NCBI GenBank assembly: GCA_038501625.1
Contig: JAZAYU010000123.1
Coordinates: 1,798,001-1,862,000 of the forward strand
Direction: 5' to 3'
DNA length: 64,000 nucleotides
Source: Corbicula japonica
Taxonomy: Eukaryota > Mollusca > Bivalvia > Venerida > Cyrenidae
Under the pieces are notes generated by a model. It saw only the letters and a list, made by a program, of their open reading frames with translations. It had not been told where the DNA came from and did no database searches. The position numbers were made by a program, and so were the translations under genes. The number at the start of each line of letters is the position of its first letter. Position 1 is the stretch's first letter. Positions 55,101 to 57,838 of this stretch are shown piece after piece.

Positions 55101-57838
55101 ACCAGTGTAGATCCAGATCAGCTGAAACATCCATGCCGTCTGATCAGGATCTGCACTCTTCGCTTTTTCGTCAGTAATAACCTTATAAATAAAAATGCGA
55201 ACAGTGAAGATCCTGACAGCAAAGATGTGCTGGCTGATCTGGATCTACACTGTTAACCCAAGCAATAAAGGTGTGTCTATGGAGGAAAGGGTTAACTCCT
55301 TATTTTATTGGTACTTACACCATTTATGCACCAAGGTGATGATATATTCTGTCAGTCTGCAAGTAATGTTTCAGGTATTGTTTCATTCTGTTGGGAAATA
55401 CCTGTATTCAGAATTCCATTTAAAATCTTTAGAACTTTTTATGAGAAGTTTAAAATATTGATTTATATCTGTGTAATACATGTAATATTCATATTTTTTT
55501 TGTTTTTATTTCAGTTCAAAACTGGTATTAGTAAGTATAACATATGATACTATTTTATAAAAAAATCAGAGGATGTTTATACAGTATGACTTTCTCCCAT
55601 TAATGGCCATTATAATATAGTTTGTGTCATCTGTGATAGCAGGTAGAGACAATAGAATGTAATTTACACAACTTTATCTCCTATGATGAAGTCTTATTCA
55701 TCTAACAAATCAAAATTCCTGATGGTGTGATGTATTACTTTAAATGGTGTTGATATTTAGTAGCTCCACTCACAATTCATGGGACAATGTTTTGACGTGC
55801 GACATTGATGAGCATGCATGTTTTTCTACGAGTTTTATAAAAAAAATCATTCACTTTGAGGTCAACATAGCTGTTCCAACAGCCAACCAAAACAGCTGTA
55901 ATATCATAAATTCTTCGAATAAATTCTTAATGAGAATAATTATATGTGTAAATATAAGTATTTTATAAATATTTGATGATGTTCATATGGGTATGAAAAA
56001 CAGTTGGATTATTTAAAGTAAGCACGAAGCCCTTTTGGCTTCACACACCTTCAACAACCCAAATGTTTTCCATAACCAACTTAAAACCATCAAATATCTA
56101 TTCAATCCTTTAATTAAGAATAAAACATTGATAAAAATTTTTTTGAACACTGAAATTTTACATTGTATCATTTTTCTATACTTTCTGTATGAAACTGATT
56201 TGATTTTCTACGATTGTTCTCTAACCTGGTATTGAATTACAATTTCAGCACCAGCCACCTCTGATCATGTTGTTCCCAGTGACATTCCAGGTAAGTAGAG
56301 TTCATACTAGCAACATCAGAACTTTCACCAGTTTAAGATTGAAATTATTACACTGATTGAGTCTGGAATTCATATTTTCACAAATGGGGAGGTCACTCTT
56401 GATAAAACATGTAATTCCAGAGTTTACAAATGAAATATATTTTATCTTTCATTTGTAGAAACAAATTTTCTTTTCATTTTATGATTTAAAAGCACAATTG
56501 GCATGATCTTGACAGAACAATTGCACGAAATGGCGCCAAAACATTTGTTTGGGACTTTCATCATGAAGTGACATACCCATACTTGAACCCATTTTCTAAA
56601 CATTCTCATTCTAAATATCATGTGCTCAGATTAAATCATCAGCCAGTTGCATAACATTAATTTTCAACTTATTTCTCATAAAACATTCAGTGGTCCATAC
56701 CTGTGAAACATTTTACAAAGTCTTAGTTTAATGATACGGAAATTTACAAATTTGCAAATTGAATTTTCTGGATTCAGGTACTTGCAACCTTCATGATTTA
56801 GGCACTTGCAACTTTCATAATTTAGATACTTGCAATTTTTAATGACTGTAAACTTAAGCTCATTTGTAAGTCCCCTATATGGCAATATGAGAATTTGGCA
56901 CAACCTTTTACTTTTGACCAGAGGTCGGGTTACTGTTTCTTAAAAGTGAAAAAGACTTGATCCTGAGATAACTCTAGATGTCATTAAGTTTAATATAAGT
57001 TGGAATAACTTGTTCCACAACTAATGTCAAAAAAATTATTGAACTGTTGTTGAGGAATCAGCTGTTCTGATTTAAAAACTTTTGGTTTTTATCAACGTGA
57101 TTGACTTTCCGAAAATTGAAAAAAAGTGTCAGACATTTGGTCAGACAAGATGTGAAAAGCTGTCTGACTGAAACAAGTTCTGTCGAACCAAAACATGTTA
57201 AAAATGTATTAGCAAGTATAAGGAGTTCAAAATGTTGTCCGACATTCGGACCGATAACATAAGAAATCATGTTTGACCGGCCCAGATTTACTGGACAGCT
57301 CCTCGGTCTGGCAACATTCGGGATGTCTGTCATGACATTGTAAGACTTACATGCATACAATGTTTCCAGTTATTCAGACATTTGCAAATTTCCATTATTA
57401 AGAGCCCTTACTATTTTTGAGTATTAACTCTTAATTTGATGAAAATACATTTAAAATTAAAACATTAATGAGTAAACAATTTGAATTACATGATACATTT
57501 ATAGAACGTAAGGCTAATCAGTTTTTGTTTTCACATTCCAAATTTCAGGGGTTGATTCAAAGGGGATTTTAGTTGGGTTGCTTGAACCTTGCTTTTTGGG
57601 GCAGCAATATTTAATTTTCATGGATATTTTTGCCAGAAATTTGAAAATTAACCCGTACTACTTTCAAGACTGCCCCTAAACAAACCCCCATTCTCGAAAG
57701 TGTCCATCTGACCCTGAAAATACATCACATAACTGTTTCAACAATCAACGTTTTTTGTAATTTTCAGGTTTCAAGACCAAAATTGGAAAGAAACCGAAAG
57801 GACCTAAAGTTCAACCTTCAATATGGAACAAGAAATGA
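16025..57838 (+). CDS. PTPN12: PTP-PEST-type non-receptor tyrosine phosphatase (whole gene, 16 exons)
   Basis: Sixteen exons join in phase into 2580 nt, 859 residues plus TGA. The phosphatase domain (about 20-325) shows [12 protein letters not shown] at the exon 2/3 join, DYINANYIQ at 97-105, the WPD loop at 209-211 (general acid D211), the signature [10 protein letters not shown] with nucleophile C245 and R251, and the Q-loop glutamine near 296. Residues 335-774 are low-complexity and S/N/T-rich, with tyrosine motifs such as YAAV and YESV. PPPIPNR at 775-781 resembles an SH3 ligand. The end, [14 protein letters not shown]...SIW, matches the C-terminal homology motif of PTPN12/18/22, which in vertebrates docks PSTPIP adaptors. 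It dephosphorylates phosphotyrosine in adhesion and cytoskeletal signalling in vertebrates; the same role here is inferred. It is probably the single invertebrate orthologue of the three vertebrate genes. Exons 13 and 14 are less certain. Confidence 0.9.
16321..16516. mobile_element. TTAA double-hairpin element, left part, split by a foldback element
   Basis: Both hairpins are present (GGGTAGATCCAGATCAGC; GACCAGTGCAGATTCAGACC...CTGATCTGGATCTACGCTGG). The copy breaks off at GCACATGC, where the foldback element enters; the remaining end is at 19369-19389. Confidence 0.7.
16517..19368. mobile_element. Foldback element, 2852 bp, about 875-bp inverted arms
   Basis: Starts CACCCTGGCTAACCTGGTAC and ends GTACCAGGTTAGCCAGGGTG. 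The left arm is about 16517-17392 and the right arm about 18497-19368, both about 875 bp and clearly homologous along their length (for example CTTCGCGAACGACACTACGC against GCCGTTCGCGAAGCG; GGAGTCCGCTACCGATGAAA in both). The direct repeat CATGC flanks it (16512-16516 and 19369-19373). The 1.1-kb spacer starts with a second partial copy of an arm segment (17410-17625). No transposase frame is seen. It lies in phosphatase intron 1. Confidence 0.8.
19369..19389. mobile_element. TTAA double-hairpin element, right end of the split copy
   Basis: CATGCATTAAAACAGGGTTAA continues the copy interrupted at 16516. Confidence 0.55.
19443..19551 (+). CDS. PTPN12: Phosphatase exon 2
   Basis: Acceptor cttccag|GATATT, donor CCTT|gtaagt. 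Encodes [20 protein letters not shown] and the conserved [10 protein letters not shown], the phosphotyrosine-loop motif of classical PTPs. Confidence 0.92.
20220..20463. mobile_element. TTAA double-hairpin element, full copy
   Basis: TTAACTCTTTCCTCCATAG to ATGGAGGAAAGGATTAA. Left hairpin AACAGTTTAGATCC...GATCTAAACTGTT; right hairpin ACCAGTGCAGATCC...GGATCTACACTGGT. Confidence 0.85.
20482..20645. mobile_element. TTAA double-hairpin element, left part
   Basis: TTAACGCTTTCTACTACAAT, then GAACAGTGTAGATCCAAATT; truncated after the second hairpin begins. Confidence 0.6.
20885..21647. mobile_element. hAT-type non-autonomous element, 763 bp
   Basis: Flanked by the 8-bp direct repeat GCTGGTAC (20877-20884 and 21648-21655). 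Ends TAGGGATTAAACGATG and CATAATCGGACAAAAATC (inverted: TAGGGTTTCATAATCGG) are short imperfect inverted repeats. The sub-terminal regions are full of ATCGATTATAATCAAAAATC-type palindromes. An 8-bp duplication and TAGGG ends fit the hAT superfamily. Non-coding; the 76-codon frame inside is chance. Confidence 0.8.
21868..22110. mobile_element. TTAA double-hairpin element, full copy
   Basis: TTAACCCTTTCCTCCATAAA to ACAAGGGTTAA. Left hairpin of the CCAGTGTAGATCC/GGATCTGCACTGG kind, right hairpin AACAGTTTAGATCC/GGATCTAAACTGTT. One frame reads [19 protein letters not shown], a translation of the hairpin, not a gene. Confidence 0.88.
22922..23154. mobile_element. TTAA double-hairpin element, full copy
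   Basis: TTAACCCTTTCTTCCTTACA to GGAGTAAAGGGATAA. Left hairpin AACAGTTTAGATCC/GGATCTAAACTGTT with a shortened loop. Confidence 0.85.
23550..23795. mobile_element. TTAA double-hairpin element, old copy
   Basis: Recognisable only by CAGATCATCCTGCAGATATG, CAATCAGGATCTGCACTTAA and GATTCATCAGTTATTTCTCA in the right order. Confidence 0.45.
23834..23959. mobile_element. TTAA double-hairpin element, right half
   Basis: TTCATTTAGGTTC, AAACAGTGTAGATCCTGAGC, CTGATCTGGATCTAGATG and GAAGTAAAGGGTTAA. It ends 38 bp before phosphatase exon 3, close to the branch-point and polypyrimidine region. Confidence 0.7.
23998..24074 (+). CDS. PTPN12: Phosphatase exon 3
   Basis: Acceptor ttttcag|TTGATG, donor ACAG|gttagt, 77 nt. 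Completes F80 and encodes [20 protein letters not shown] plus ANYIQ, the classical PTP motif DYINANY. Confidence 0.93.
24222..24364. mobile_element. TTAA element, single-hairpin short form
   Basis: TTAACCTTTTCCTCCATATA, one composite hairpin (CCAGTGTAGATCCAGATCAG ... CTGATCTGGATCTACACTG) and GGAGGAAAGGGTTTA. The inner halves of both hairpins and the spacer are missing, leaving a 143-bp palindrome. Confidence 0.8.
24804..25040. mobile_element. TTAA double-hairpin element, full copy
   Basis: TTAACCATTTACTCCCTGGA to GAAGTGAAGGGTTA; hairpins AACAGTGTAGATCC/GTATCTACACTGTT and ACCAGTGCAGATCC/GGATCTACTCTGGT. Confidence 0.85.
25071..25206. mobile_element. 136-bp near-perfect palindrome (MITE)
   Basis: AAGGTTATGAAGCTGAGCAT to ATGCTCAGCTTTATAACCTT, centred on GCGACTGGTCGC. 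I find a single mismatched pair. At least seven more copies or fragments of the family lie in this window. Confidence 0.85.
25840..26062. mobile_element. TTAA double-hairpin element, old copy
   Basis: GTAGATTCAGTTGGTACATC, CTTAAATCTACAGTGTTTGC, TTTGGTCAGAAA and GGAGAAAAGGGCTAA in order; heavily diverged. Confidence 0.45.
26625..26705 (+). repeat. tRNA-like sequence, probable SINE head or pseudogene
   Basis: ATAGCCGTGGCAGTAA resembles an A box, and GTGAGTTCGAATCCTGTG is a good B box. The stems do not close into a full cloverleaf. Confidence 0.35.
27188..27258 (-). repeat. tRNA-like sequence, probable tRNA pseudogene or SINE head
   Basis: On the minus strand TAGCTCAGTGGATAAGG is a textbook A box/D arm and CAAGTTCGAATCCAC a good B box/T arm. 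The acceptor ends do not pair and the anticodon arm is poor, so I do not call a functional tRNA. Confidence 0.45.
27469..27550. mobile_element. TTAA double-hairpin element, left part, split by a tandem-core element
   Basis: TTAACTCTTTCTGCCATAGT, AACAGTGTAGATCCAGATCA and GTGCCATCT, then the foreign sequence begins. The rest of the copy resumes at about 29704. Confidence 0.75.
27551..29703 (-). mobile_element. Tandem-core repeat element, possibly Helitron-like, with another inside
   Basis: Left edge AGCTCTACTATTCGAAGAAT, a GTCGTCGTCGGCG head, then about six units of roughly 165 bp (ACTTGGAATATATATTCACC ... AAGTTATGCCCC) over 27650-28560. After a nested element the right edge is GAATAGTCGAGCGCACTG. 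Read on the minus strand, the left edge ends in a hairpin CTATTC-TTC-GAATAG followed by TAGAG and CTAA|T, which fits the 3' end of a Helitron (hairpin plus CTRR). A TC 5' end is not seen. Non-coding. Confidence 0.55.
28567..29200. mobile_element. Nested tandem-repeat element with GGCGGGCGGGCGG head
   Basis: Starts at the hairpin CCCGTTTGAAAAACGGG, continues with ACACCTGTGGCGGGCGGGCG, then three to four units of about 150 bp (TCTTTATCAAACTTGGTGAA ... CCAAATCCCCCCAGGCACTC). It interrupts the surrounding tandem-core element. Frames of 60-110 codons across it are not genes. Confidence 0.65.
29704..29820. mobile_element. TTAA double-hairpin element, right part of the split copy
   Basis: AGGTTATTTCTGACC, ACCAGTGCAGATCCTGATCA, GATCTGGATCTGCACT and GGAAAGGGTTAA continue the copy begun at 27469. 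Confidence 0.75.
29817..29951. mobile_element. TTAA double-hairpin element, right half
   Basis: Directly follows the previous copy, sharing TTAA: TTCATTAGGTTATTTCTCAC, one hairpin, and AGTAAAAGGTTAA. Confidence 0.65.
30117..30251 (+). CDS. PTPN12: Phosphatase exon 4
   Basis: Acceptor ttttcag|GACCAG, donor GGAAG|gtaggt, 135 nt. Encodes [19 protein letters not shown] and [13 protein letters not shown], matching the TQGP and DFWRM motifs of the PTP core. Confidence 0.94.
30548..30655. mobile_element. TTAA double-hairpin element, left half
   Basis: CCTTCCCTCCATGCATGTT, GAACAGTGTAGATCCAGATC, GATCAGGATCAACACTAG, then unrelated sequence. Confidence 0.65.
30741..30946. mobile_element. TTAA double-hairpin element, copy with shortened right hairpin
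   Basis: CTTTCCTCCATAGATATACC to TGGAGGAAAGGGTTAA. Left hairpin AACAGTTTAGATCC/GGATCTAAACTG; the right hairpin lost its return arm. Confidence 0.8.
31308..31391. mobile_element. TTAA double-hairpin element, right fragment
   Basis: GATCTAGATCTACACTGTTT, GCCCATGAATAACAGCCATA, GGGGTTAAGGG. Confidence 0.5.
31467..31708. mobile_element. TTAA double-hairpin element, full copy
   Basis: TTAACTCTTTACTCCATAGA to TTGGAGGAAAGGGTTAA; hairpins AACAGTGTAGATCC/GGAACCACACTGTT and ACCAGTGCAGATCC/GGATCTGCACTGGT. Confidence 0.87.
32300..32440. mobile_element. Palindromic MITE, family of 25071
   Basis: AACTGAGAATTGAAACCAGT and ACTGGTTTCAAATCTCAGTT arms around GGTGACTGGTTGCC; several mismatches, so older than the copy at 25071. 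Confidence 0.8.
32666..32907. mobile_element. TTAA double-hairpin element, full copy
   Basis: TTAACCCTTTCTTCCATATA to AGAGGGAAGGGTTAA; left ACCAGTGTAGATCC/GGATCTGCACTGGT, right AACAGTTTAGATCC/GGATCTAAACTGTT. Confidence 0.88.
33170..33260. mobile_element. TTAA double-hairpin element, left-hairpin fragment
   Basis: GCCAGTATAGATCCAGATCA and CTGATTAGGATCTACACT. From here to 34550 I see no repeat or gene. Confidence 0.5.
34556..34796. mobile_element. TTAA double-hairpin element, diverged full-length copy
   Basis: TACTCCATATATACACATTT, CAACCAGTGTGGATCCAGAT, GTGTAGATCCTGATCAGTAA and TATTGAGTAAGGG in order. Confidence 0.7.
35634..35705 (+). CDS. PTPN12: Phosphatase exon 5
   Basis: Acceptor cttttcag|AAAAAG, donor ACTTTG|gtgaga, 72 nt. 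Encodes [20 protein letters not shown]. The KKCExYWP motif is characteristic of PTPN12/18/22. Confidence 0.92.
35825..36016. repeat. Interspersed repeat, 'gttgctc...ccagaaagttggaaat' family
   Basis: GTTGCTCAAATCCAC, TCCATGTGGATTTTGTCCAG, AAAGTTGGAAATAATC, CTTGGAAATTTGCAT. Similar sequences stand at 51234-51410, 57545-57720, 62570-62720 and inside the foldback element. A 70-codon frame across it is not a gene. Confidence 0.55.
36393..36440. mobile_element. Half of a palindromic MITE, family of 25071
   Basis: CACCAGTCTCAAATCTCAAG, CATCTGATTGGCTGAAATGG, then unrelated sequence; only one arm remains. Confidence 0.7.
36556..36803. mobile_element. TTAA double-hairpin element, full copy
   Basis: TTAACCCTTTACTCTATATA to AGAGTAAAGGGTTAA, 41 bp before phosphatase exon 6. 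Confidence 0.85.
36845..37059 (+). CDS. PTPN12: Phosphatase exon 6 (WPD loop, catalytic Cys)
   Basis: Acceptor tttacag|GTGTCG, donor TGCAG|gtttga, 215 nt. Encodes [18 protein letters not shown], giving the WPD loop with D211, and ends with VIHC, whose Cys245 is the nucleophile. The intron splits the signature motif right after this Cys. A TTAA-element fragment starts about 55 bp into the intron. Confidence 0.94.
37115..37172. mobile_element. TTAA double-hairpin element, left-hairpin fragment
   Basis: GGGAACAGTGTAGATCCAGA and CCATCTGATCAGGAT just inside phosphatase intron 6. Confidence 0.6.
37332..37460. mobile_element. TTAA double-hairpin element, left half
   Basis: TTAATCCTTTCCTCCATAAA, CCAGTGTAGATCCAGATCAG with the loop deleted, TTTGGTCAGAAATAACCTAA, then breaks off. 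Confidence 0.7.
37489..37673. mobile_element. Mariner/pogo-type MITE
   Basis: TACAGTAAAACCCCGCTATT at the left and GGAGAGGTTTTACTCTTA at the right, with GGACTGAGAAAAGTGGTCTT and TTTTGGGGTGGTCTTA inside. Similar elements at 41702-41868 and 58938-59315. ACAGTAAAACC-type ends and TA borders suggest the Tc1/mariner/pogo group. Confidence 0.65.
37780..37873. mobile_element. TTAA double-hairpin element, left part, split by a Helitron-like element
   Basis: TTAACCCTTTCCTCCACAGA, GATCATCCTGCTGATCAGGA, TCTGAACAGTTCGCTTTT; continues at 39397. Confidence 0.75.
37874..39396 (+). mobile_element. Helitron-like non-autonomous element with tandem core
   Basis: A head with CCTGCGATAGCAGGTATA and GTCGTCGTCGGCA leads into about eight units of 155-172 bp (ACTTAATGTTGCCTATAACT ... 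GAGTTATGCCCCTTTCAAAT). The 3' end has the perfect hairpin GTGTTC-TGCG-GAACAC at 39371-39386, then CAGATA and CTAG, followed by T: the arrangement expected of Helitron 3' ends. No target duplication is seen. A TC lies at 37878 near the 5' edge. Non-coding; tandem-core elements of this style are known from bivalves. Confidence 0.7.
39397..39514. mobile_element. TTAA double-hairpin element, right part of the split copy
   Basis: TTTATTCATTAGGTTATATC, GACCAGTGCAGATCAGATGA, GGAGGAAAGTGTTAA. Confidence 0.75.
39649..39891. mobile_element. TTAA double-hairpin element, full copy
   Basis: TTAACCCTTTCTTCCATAGA to TATGGAGGAAAGGGTTAA, about 115 bp before phosphatase exon 7. Confidence 0.88.
40008..40074 (+). 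CDS. PTPN12: Phosphatase exon 7 (signature motif)
   Basis: Acceptor actacag|TGCTGG, donor TCAGGG|gtaaga, 67 nt. Encodes [20 protein letters not shown], completing [18 protein letters not shown] with Cys in the middle is the PTPN12/18/22 form of the motif. Confidence 0.94.
40412..40489 (+). CDS. PTPN12: Phosphatase exon 8
   Basis: Acceptor ctgcag|AATATG, donor GCTCCA|gtaagt, 78 nt, phase 0 at both ends. Encodes [20 protein letters not shown], the helix preceding the Q-loop. Confidence 0.91.
40545..41215. repeat. Tandem repeat with AGGTCA motifs in intron 8
   Basis: Four to five diverged units of about 130-150 bp, each with TTAAAGGTCAAGGTCACAGT, GACCTTTAATGCAAA, and a 'taactagagaat' segment. 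The unit at 40659-40673 holds AGGTCACAGTGACCT, a perfect inverted AGGTCA pair with 3-bp spacing. Confidence 0.75.
41278..41517. mobile_element. TTAA double-hairpin element, full copy
   Basis: TTAACCCTTTCCTCCATAGA to TATGGAGGAAAGGGTTAA, 44 bp before phosphatase exon 9. Its left hairpin is AACAGTTTAGATCC/GGTTCTAAACTGTT. Confidence 0.88.
41562..41663 (+). CDS. PTPN12: Phosphatase exon 9 (Q-loop, end of the domain)
   Basis: Acceptor attccag|GAACAA, donor GAACAG|gtatat, 102 nt. Encodes [20 protein letters not shown]; the EQY glutamine positions water in the second catalytic step. The last residues lead out of the domain. Confidence 0.91.
41702..41868. mobile_element. Mariner/pogo-type MITE
   Basis: TACAGTGAAACCTCTTTAAT at the left, TTAGGGGTTTTACTGTA at the right, TA at both edges, interior GGGACTGGACAAAAGTGGTC. 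Confidence 0.7.
41900..42671. mobile_element. TIR element, 772 bp, family unknown
   Basis: TATTTATCACATACCTT at the left and AAGGGTATGTGATAAATA at the right are inverted repeats. Flanks give no clear target duplication. No protein frame is recognisable. Confidence 0.55.
42691..42798. repeat. 108-bp palindrome
   Basis: ATTTTATACTGAAATTATTA ... TAATAATTTCAGTATAAAAT with a near-perfect inner arm (TAAATCGATATAAAAC against GTTTTATATCGATTTA) and a 13-base loop TCGGCAAAAGCCT. Confidence 0.85.
42830..43045. mobile_element. TTAA double-hairpin element, copy
   Basis: TTAACCCTTAACTTTATTGG, AACAGTGTAGATTCAGATCA, GTGTAGATCCAGATCAGCCA, GGAGTAAAGTGTAA. Confidence 0.75.
43325..44113. mobile_element. CAGGG-ended TIR element, 5-bp target duplication
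   Basis: CAGGGTTTTTTCAGCACTGT at the left; TAGGCAGAAAAAACCCTG at the right. The direct repeat GAATC flanks it (43320-43324 and 44114-44118). 789 bp, AT-rich, non-coding, with repeated AAATTCCCAAAAT stretches near the right end. Confidence 0.7.
44363..44608. mobile_element. TTAA double-hairpin element, full-length copy
   Basis: AACCCTTTCCTCCATATATA to GAGAGAAGGGATAA, 55 bp before the exon 10 microexon. Confidence 0.82.
44663..44678 (+). CDS. PTPN12: Phosphatase exon 10 (16-nt microexon)
   Basis: Acceptor attccag|GATGAA, donor CAAG|gtaagt. Only 16 nt encoding DEENQ plus one base. Phase 0 in, phase 1 out; this is exactly what exon 11 needs, which is the main support. Confidence 0.75.
44939..45079. 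mobile_element. Palindromic MITE, family of 25071
   Basis: TTAAGATTGGAAACCAGTCT and AGACTGGTTTCCAATTCCAG arms; interior diverged. It lies about 90 bp before exon 11. Confidence 0.75.
45167..46488 (+). CDS. PTPN12: Phosphatase exon 11 (large disordered middle region)
   Basis: Acceptor ttttag|GGGACA, donor AATGTG|gtatgt. 1322 nt encode residues 334-774, rich in S, N, T, P and Q with no predicted fold. It holds a KPRPPLK stretch that could bind SH3 domains. Tyrosine motifs gather in the second half ([44 protein letters not shown]), fitting SH2/PTB docking. Long disordered tails with such motifs are typical of PTP-PEST proteins. Reading on past the donor gives a spurious tail to 46680. Confidence 0.9.
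46922..46988 (+). CDS. PTPN12: Phosphatase exon 12 (proline-rich motif)
   Basis: Acceptor tttcag|CCACCG, donor ATCAG|gtacaa, 67 nt, phase 1 out. Encodes [20 protein letters not shown], which parallels the PPPLPERTP block near the C-terminus of vertebrate PTP-PEST proteins. Confidence 0.83.
47219..47445. mobile_element. TTAA double-hairpin element, copy
   Basis: TTAACCCTTTACTCCATATA to GGAGTACAGGATTAA, right hairpin shortened. Confidence 0.8.
47493..47779. mobile_element. Two adjacent palindromic MITEs, family of 25071
   Basis: The first (about 47493-47632) has arms GGAAACCAGTCTCAAATATC and GATATCTGAGACTGGTCTC. The second (about 47644-47779) has ATAAAACTGAGAATGAAGTC and TGCAATCTCAGTTTTAT. 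Both are older, with many mismatches. Confidence 0.65.
47780..48852. other. Intron 12 stretch, nothing recognised
   Basis: AT-rich unique sequence. Frames of 75-80 codons show no domain, codon bias or splice context. Confidence 0.5.
48853..48912. mobile_element. TTAA double-hairpin element, left fragment
   Basis: TTAATCCTTTACTCTATGGA, GATGACCAGTGTAGATATC. Confidence 0.55.
49047..49278. mobile_element. TTAA double-hairpin element, diverged copy
   Basis: AACCTTAGCTCGATAGATAT to GAATCAAGGGTTAA with both hairpins eroded. Confidence 0.65.
49424..49643. mobile_element. TTAA double-hairpin element, near full copy
   Basis: GTTACTCCATATATATGCGA, CAGAGTAGATCCAGATCAGC/GGATCTACACTGTT, AACAGTGCAGTTCC/GGATCTACACTGTT, GGAGGAAAGGGATA. 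Confidence 0.8.
50172..50407. mobile_element. TTAA double-hairpin element, copy
   Basis: AACCTTTAACTACATACATA, TGGTGTAGATCCAGATCAGC/GGATCTACACTGG, AACAGTGTAGATCC/GGATCTACACAGT, ATATGGAGTAACC. Confidence 0.8.
50534..50595 (+). CDS. PTPN12: Phosphatase exon 13 (tentative)
   Basis: Acceptor tcttaag|GTGCTG. Encodes [20 protein letters not shown] plus L. The TNTIGKK stretch resembles TKIGKK of the last exon. The donor TTG|gtatta is weak; an alternative donor after 50578 (gtggga) gives 45 nt and keeps frame on its own. The phase at the preferred donor fits exon 14. Confidence 0.5.
50851..51093. mobile_element. TTAA double-hairpin element, full copy
   Basis: TTAACCCTTTACTCCATATA to AAGGAATGTGTTAA; left CCAGTGTAGATCC/ATATGCACTGG, right AACAGTTTAGATCC/GGATCTAAACTGTT. 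Confidence 0.86.
51126..51183. repeat. 29-bp tandem duplication
   Basis: The unit CACCAAGCAAATTTAAGTCT + GAGGATGAA occurs twice in a row without mismatch. Confidence 0.85.
51234..51410. repeat. Interspersed repeat, family of 35825
   Basis: GGGGTCACTCAAACCCACTT, TTTCATGGAGATTTCAGCCA, GAAAGTTTTACATAAC, TCTTGAAATCTTGCATGAG in order. Confidence 0.6.
51684..51917. mobile_element. TTAA double-hairpin element, full-length copy
   Basis: TTAATCCTTTCCTTCATATA to TGGAGGAAAGTGTTAA; right hairpin CACAGTTTAGATCC/CTAGATCAAAAATGTT. Confidence 0.85.
52095..52340. mobile_element. TTAA double-hairpin element, diverged full-length copy
   Basis: TTAAACCCTTTATTCCATGG to ATGGAGTAAAGGGTTAA. Confidence 0.8.
52435..52664. 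mobile_element. TTAA double-hairpin element, full copy
   Basis: TTAACCCTTTCCTCCATATA to TAGAGGAAAGGGTTAA; right hairpin ACTGTTTAGATCC/TGATCTAAACTGTT. Confidence 0.87.
52693..52927. mobile_element. TTAA double-hairpin element, copy
   Basis: TTAATCCTTTACTCCATGTA to TGAGTAAAGGGTTTTAA. Confidence 0.78.
53128..53330. mobile_element. TTAA double-hairpin element, copy with duplicated right end
   Basis: TTTTTTACTCCATGGAATAT, CAACAGTGTTTCAGATTAAG, GCAGGTCCTGATCAGACAGC, TTGAGTTAAGGGTTTTAA; the right end belongs to the tandem unit below. Confidence 0.65.
53311..53568. repeat. 129-bp tandem duplication
   Basis: GAGTTAAGGGTTTTAAGGAT starts at 53311 and again at 53440. The units agree closely over GGCTCTAGTGCCAAGT and CAGGAAAAGCATTCTTTTAC. 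The unit begins with the end of a TTAA element, so the duplication happened after that insertion. Confidence 0.85.
53944..54147. repeat. 102-bp tandem duplication of an inverted repeat
   Basis: TCTGCATTTGTACCAAGTGA at 53944 and 54046. Each unit contains GTCCAATATAT and ATATTGGAC arms. A partial third unit may lie near 54215-54245. Frames of 78-99 codons on both strands arise from this repeat. Confidence 0.85.
54250..55050. other. Intron stretch, nothing recognised
   Basis: AT-rich sequence with no repeat family or reading frame I can name. Confidence 0.5.
55059..55295. mobile_element. TTAA double-hairpin element, full copy
   Basis: TTAACCCTTTCCTCCATATA to TATGGAGGAAAGGGTTAA; left ACCAGTGTAGATCC/GGATCTGCACTCTT, right AACAGTGAAGATCC/GGATCTACACTGTT. 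Confidence 0.87.
55515..55530 (+). CDS. PTPN12: Phosphatase exon 14 (16-nt microexon, tentative)
   Basis: Acceptor tatttcag|TTCAAA, donor ATTA|gtaagt, both strong. Encodes FKTGI plus one base. With exon 13 (62 nt) it adds 78 nt, so including or skipping both keeps frame, while using only one shifts the frame of the C-terminal motif. Confidence 0.5.
56249..56290 (+). CDS. PTPN12: Phosphatase exon 15
   Basis: Acceptor atttcag|CACCAG, donor CCAG|gtaagt, 42 nt, phase 1 at both ends. Encodes [13 protein letters not shown], a short linker before the terminal motif. Confidence 0.78.
56295..57540. other. Intron 15 stretch, nothing recognised
   Basis: Contains short direct repeats of GGCACTTGCAACTTTCA type near 56780-56840. 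No coding signal; the 100-codon minus frame at 57058-57360 lacks any domain. Confidence 0.5.
57545..57720. repeat. Interspersed repeat, family of 35825
   Basis: TTCAGGGGTTGATTCAAAGG, TTCATGGATATTTTTGCCAG, AAACAAACCCCCATTCTCGA. It ends about 50 bp before the last phosphatase exon. Confidence 0.65.
57768..57838 (+). CDS. PTPN12: Phosphatase exon 16 (C-terminal homology motif, stop)
   Basis: Acceptor ttttcag|GTTTCA, then [14 protein letters not shown], a short spacer, SIWNKK and TGA at 57836. The KPKGP plus Trp near the very end is the C-terminal homology motif shared by PTPN12, PTPN18 and PTPN22. It shows that the gene is complete to its true end. Confidence 0.9.

Noticed and set aside
57058..57360. 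100-codon minus-strand frame as a gene
   Set aside because: No similarity I recognise and no neighbouring exons; lies within an intron of the opposite-strand gene.
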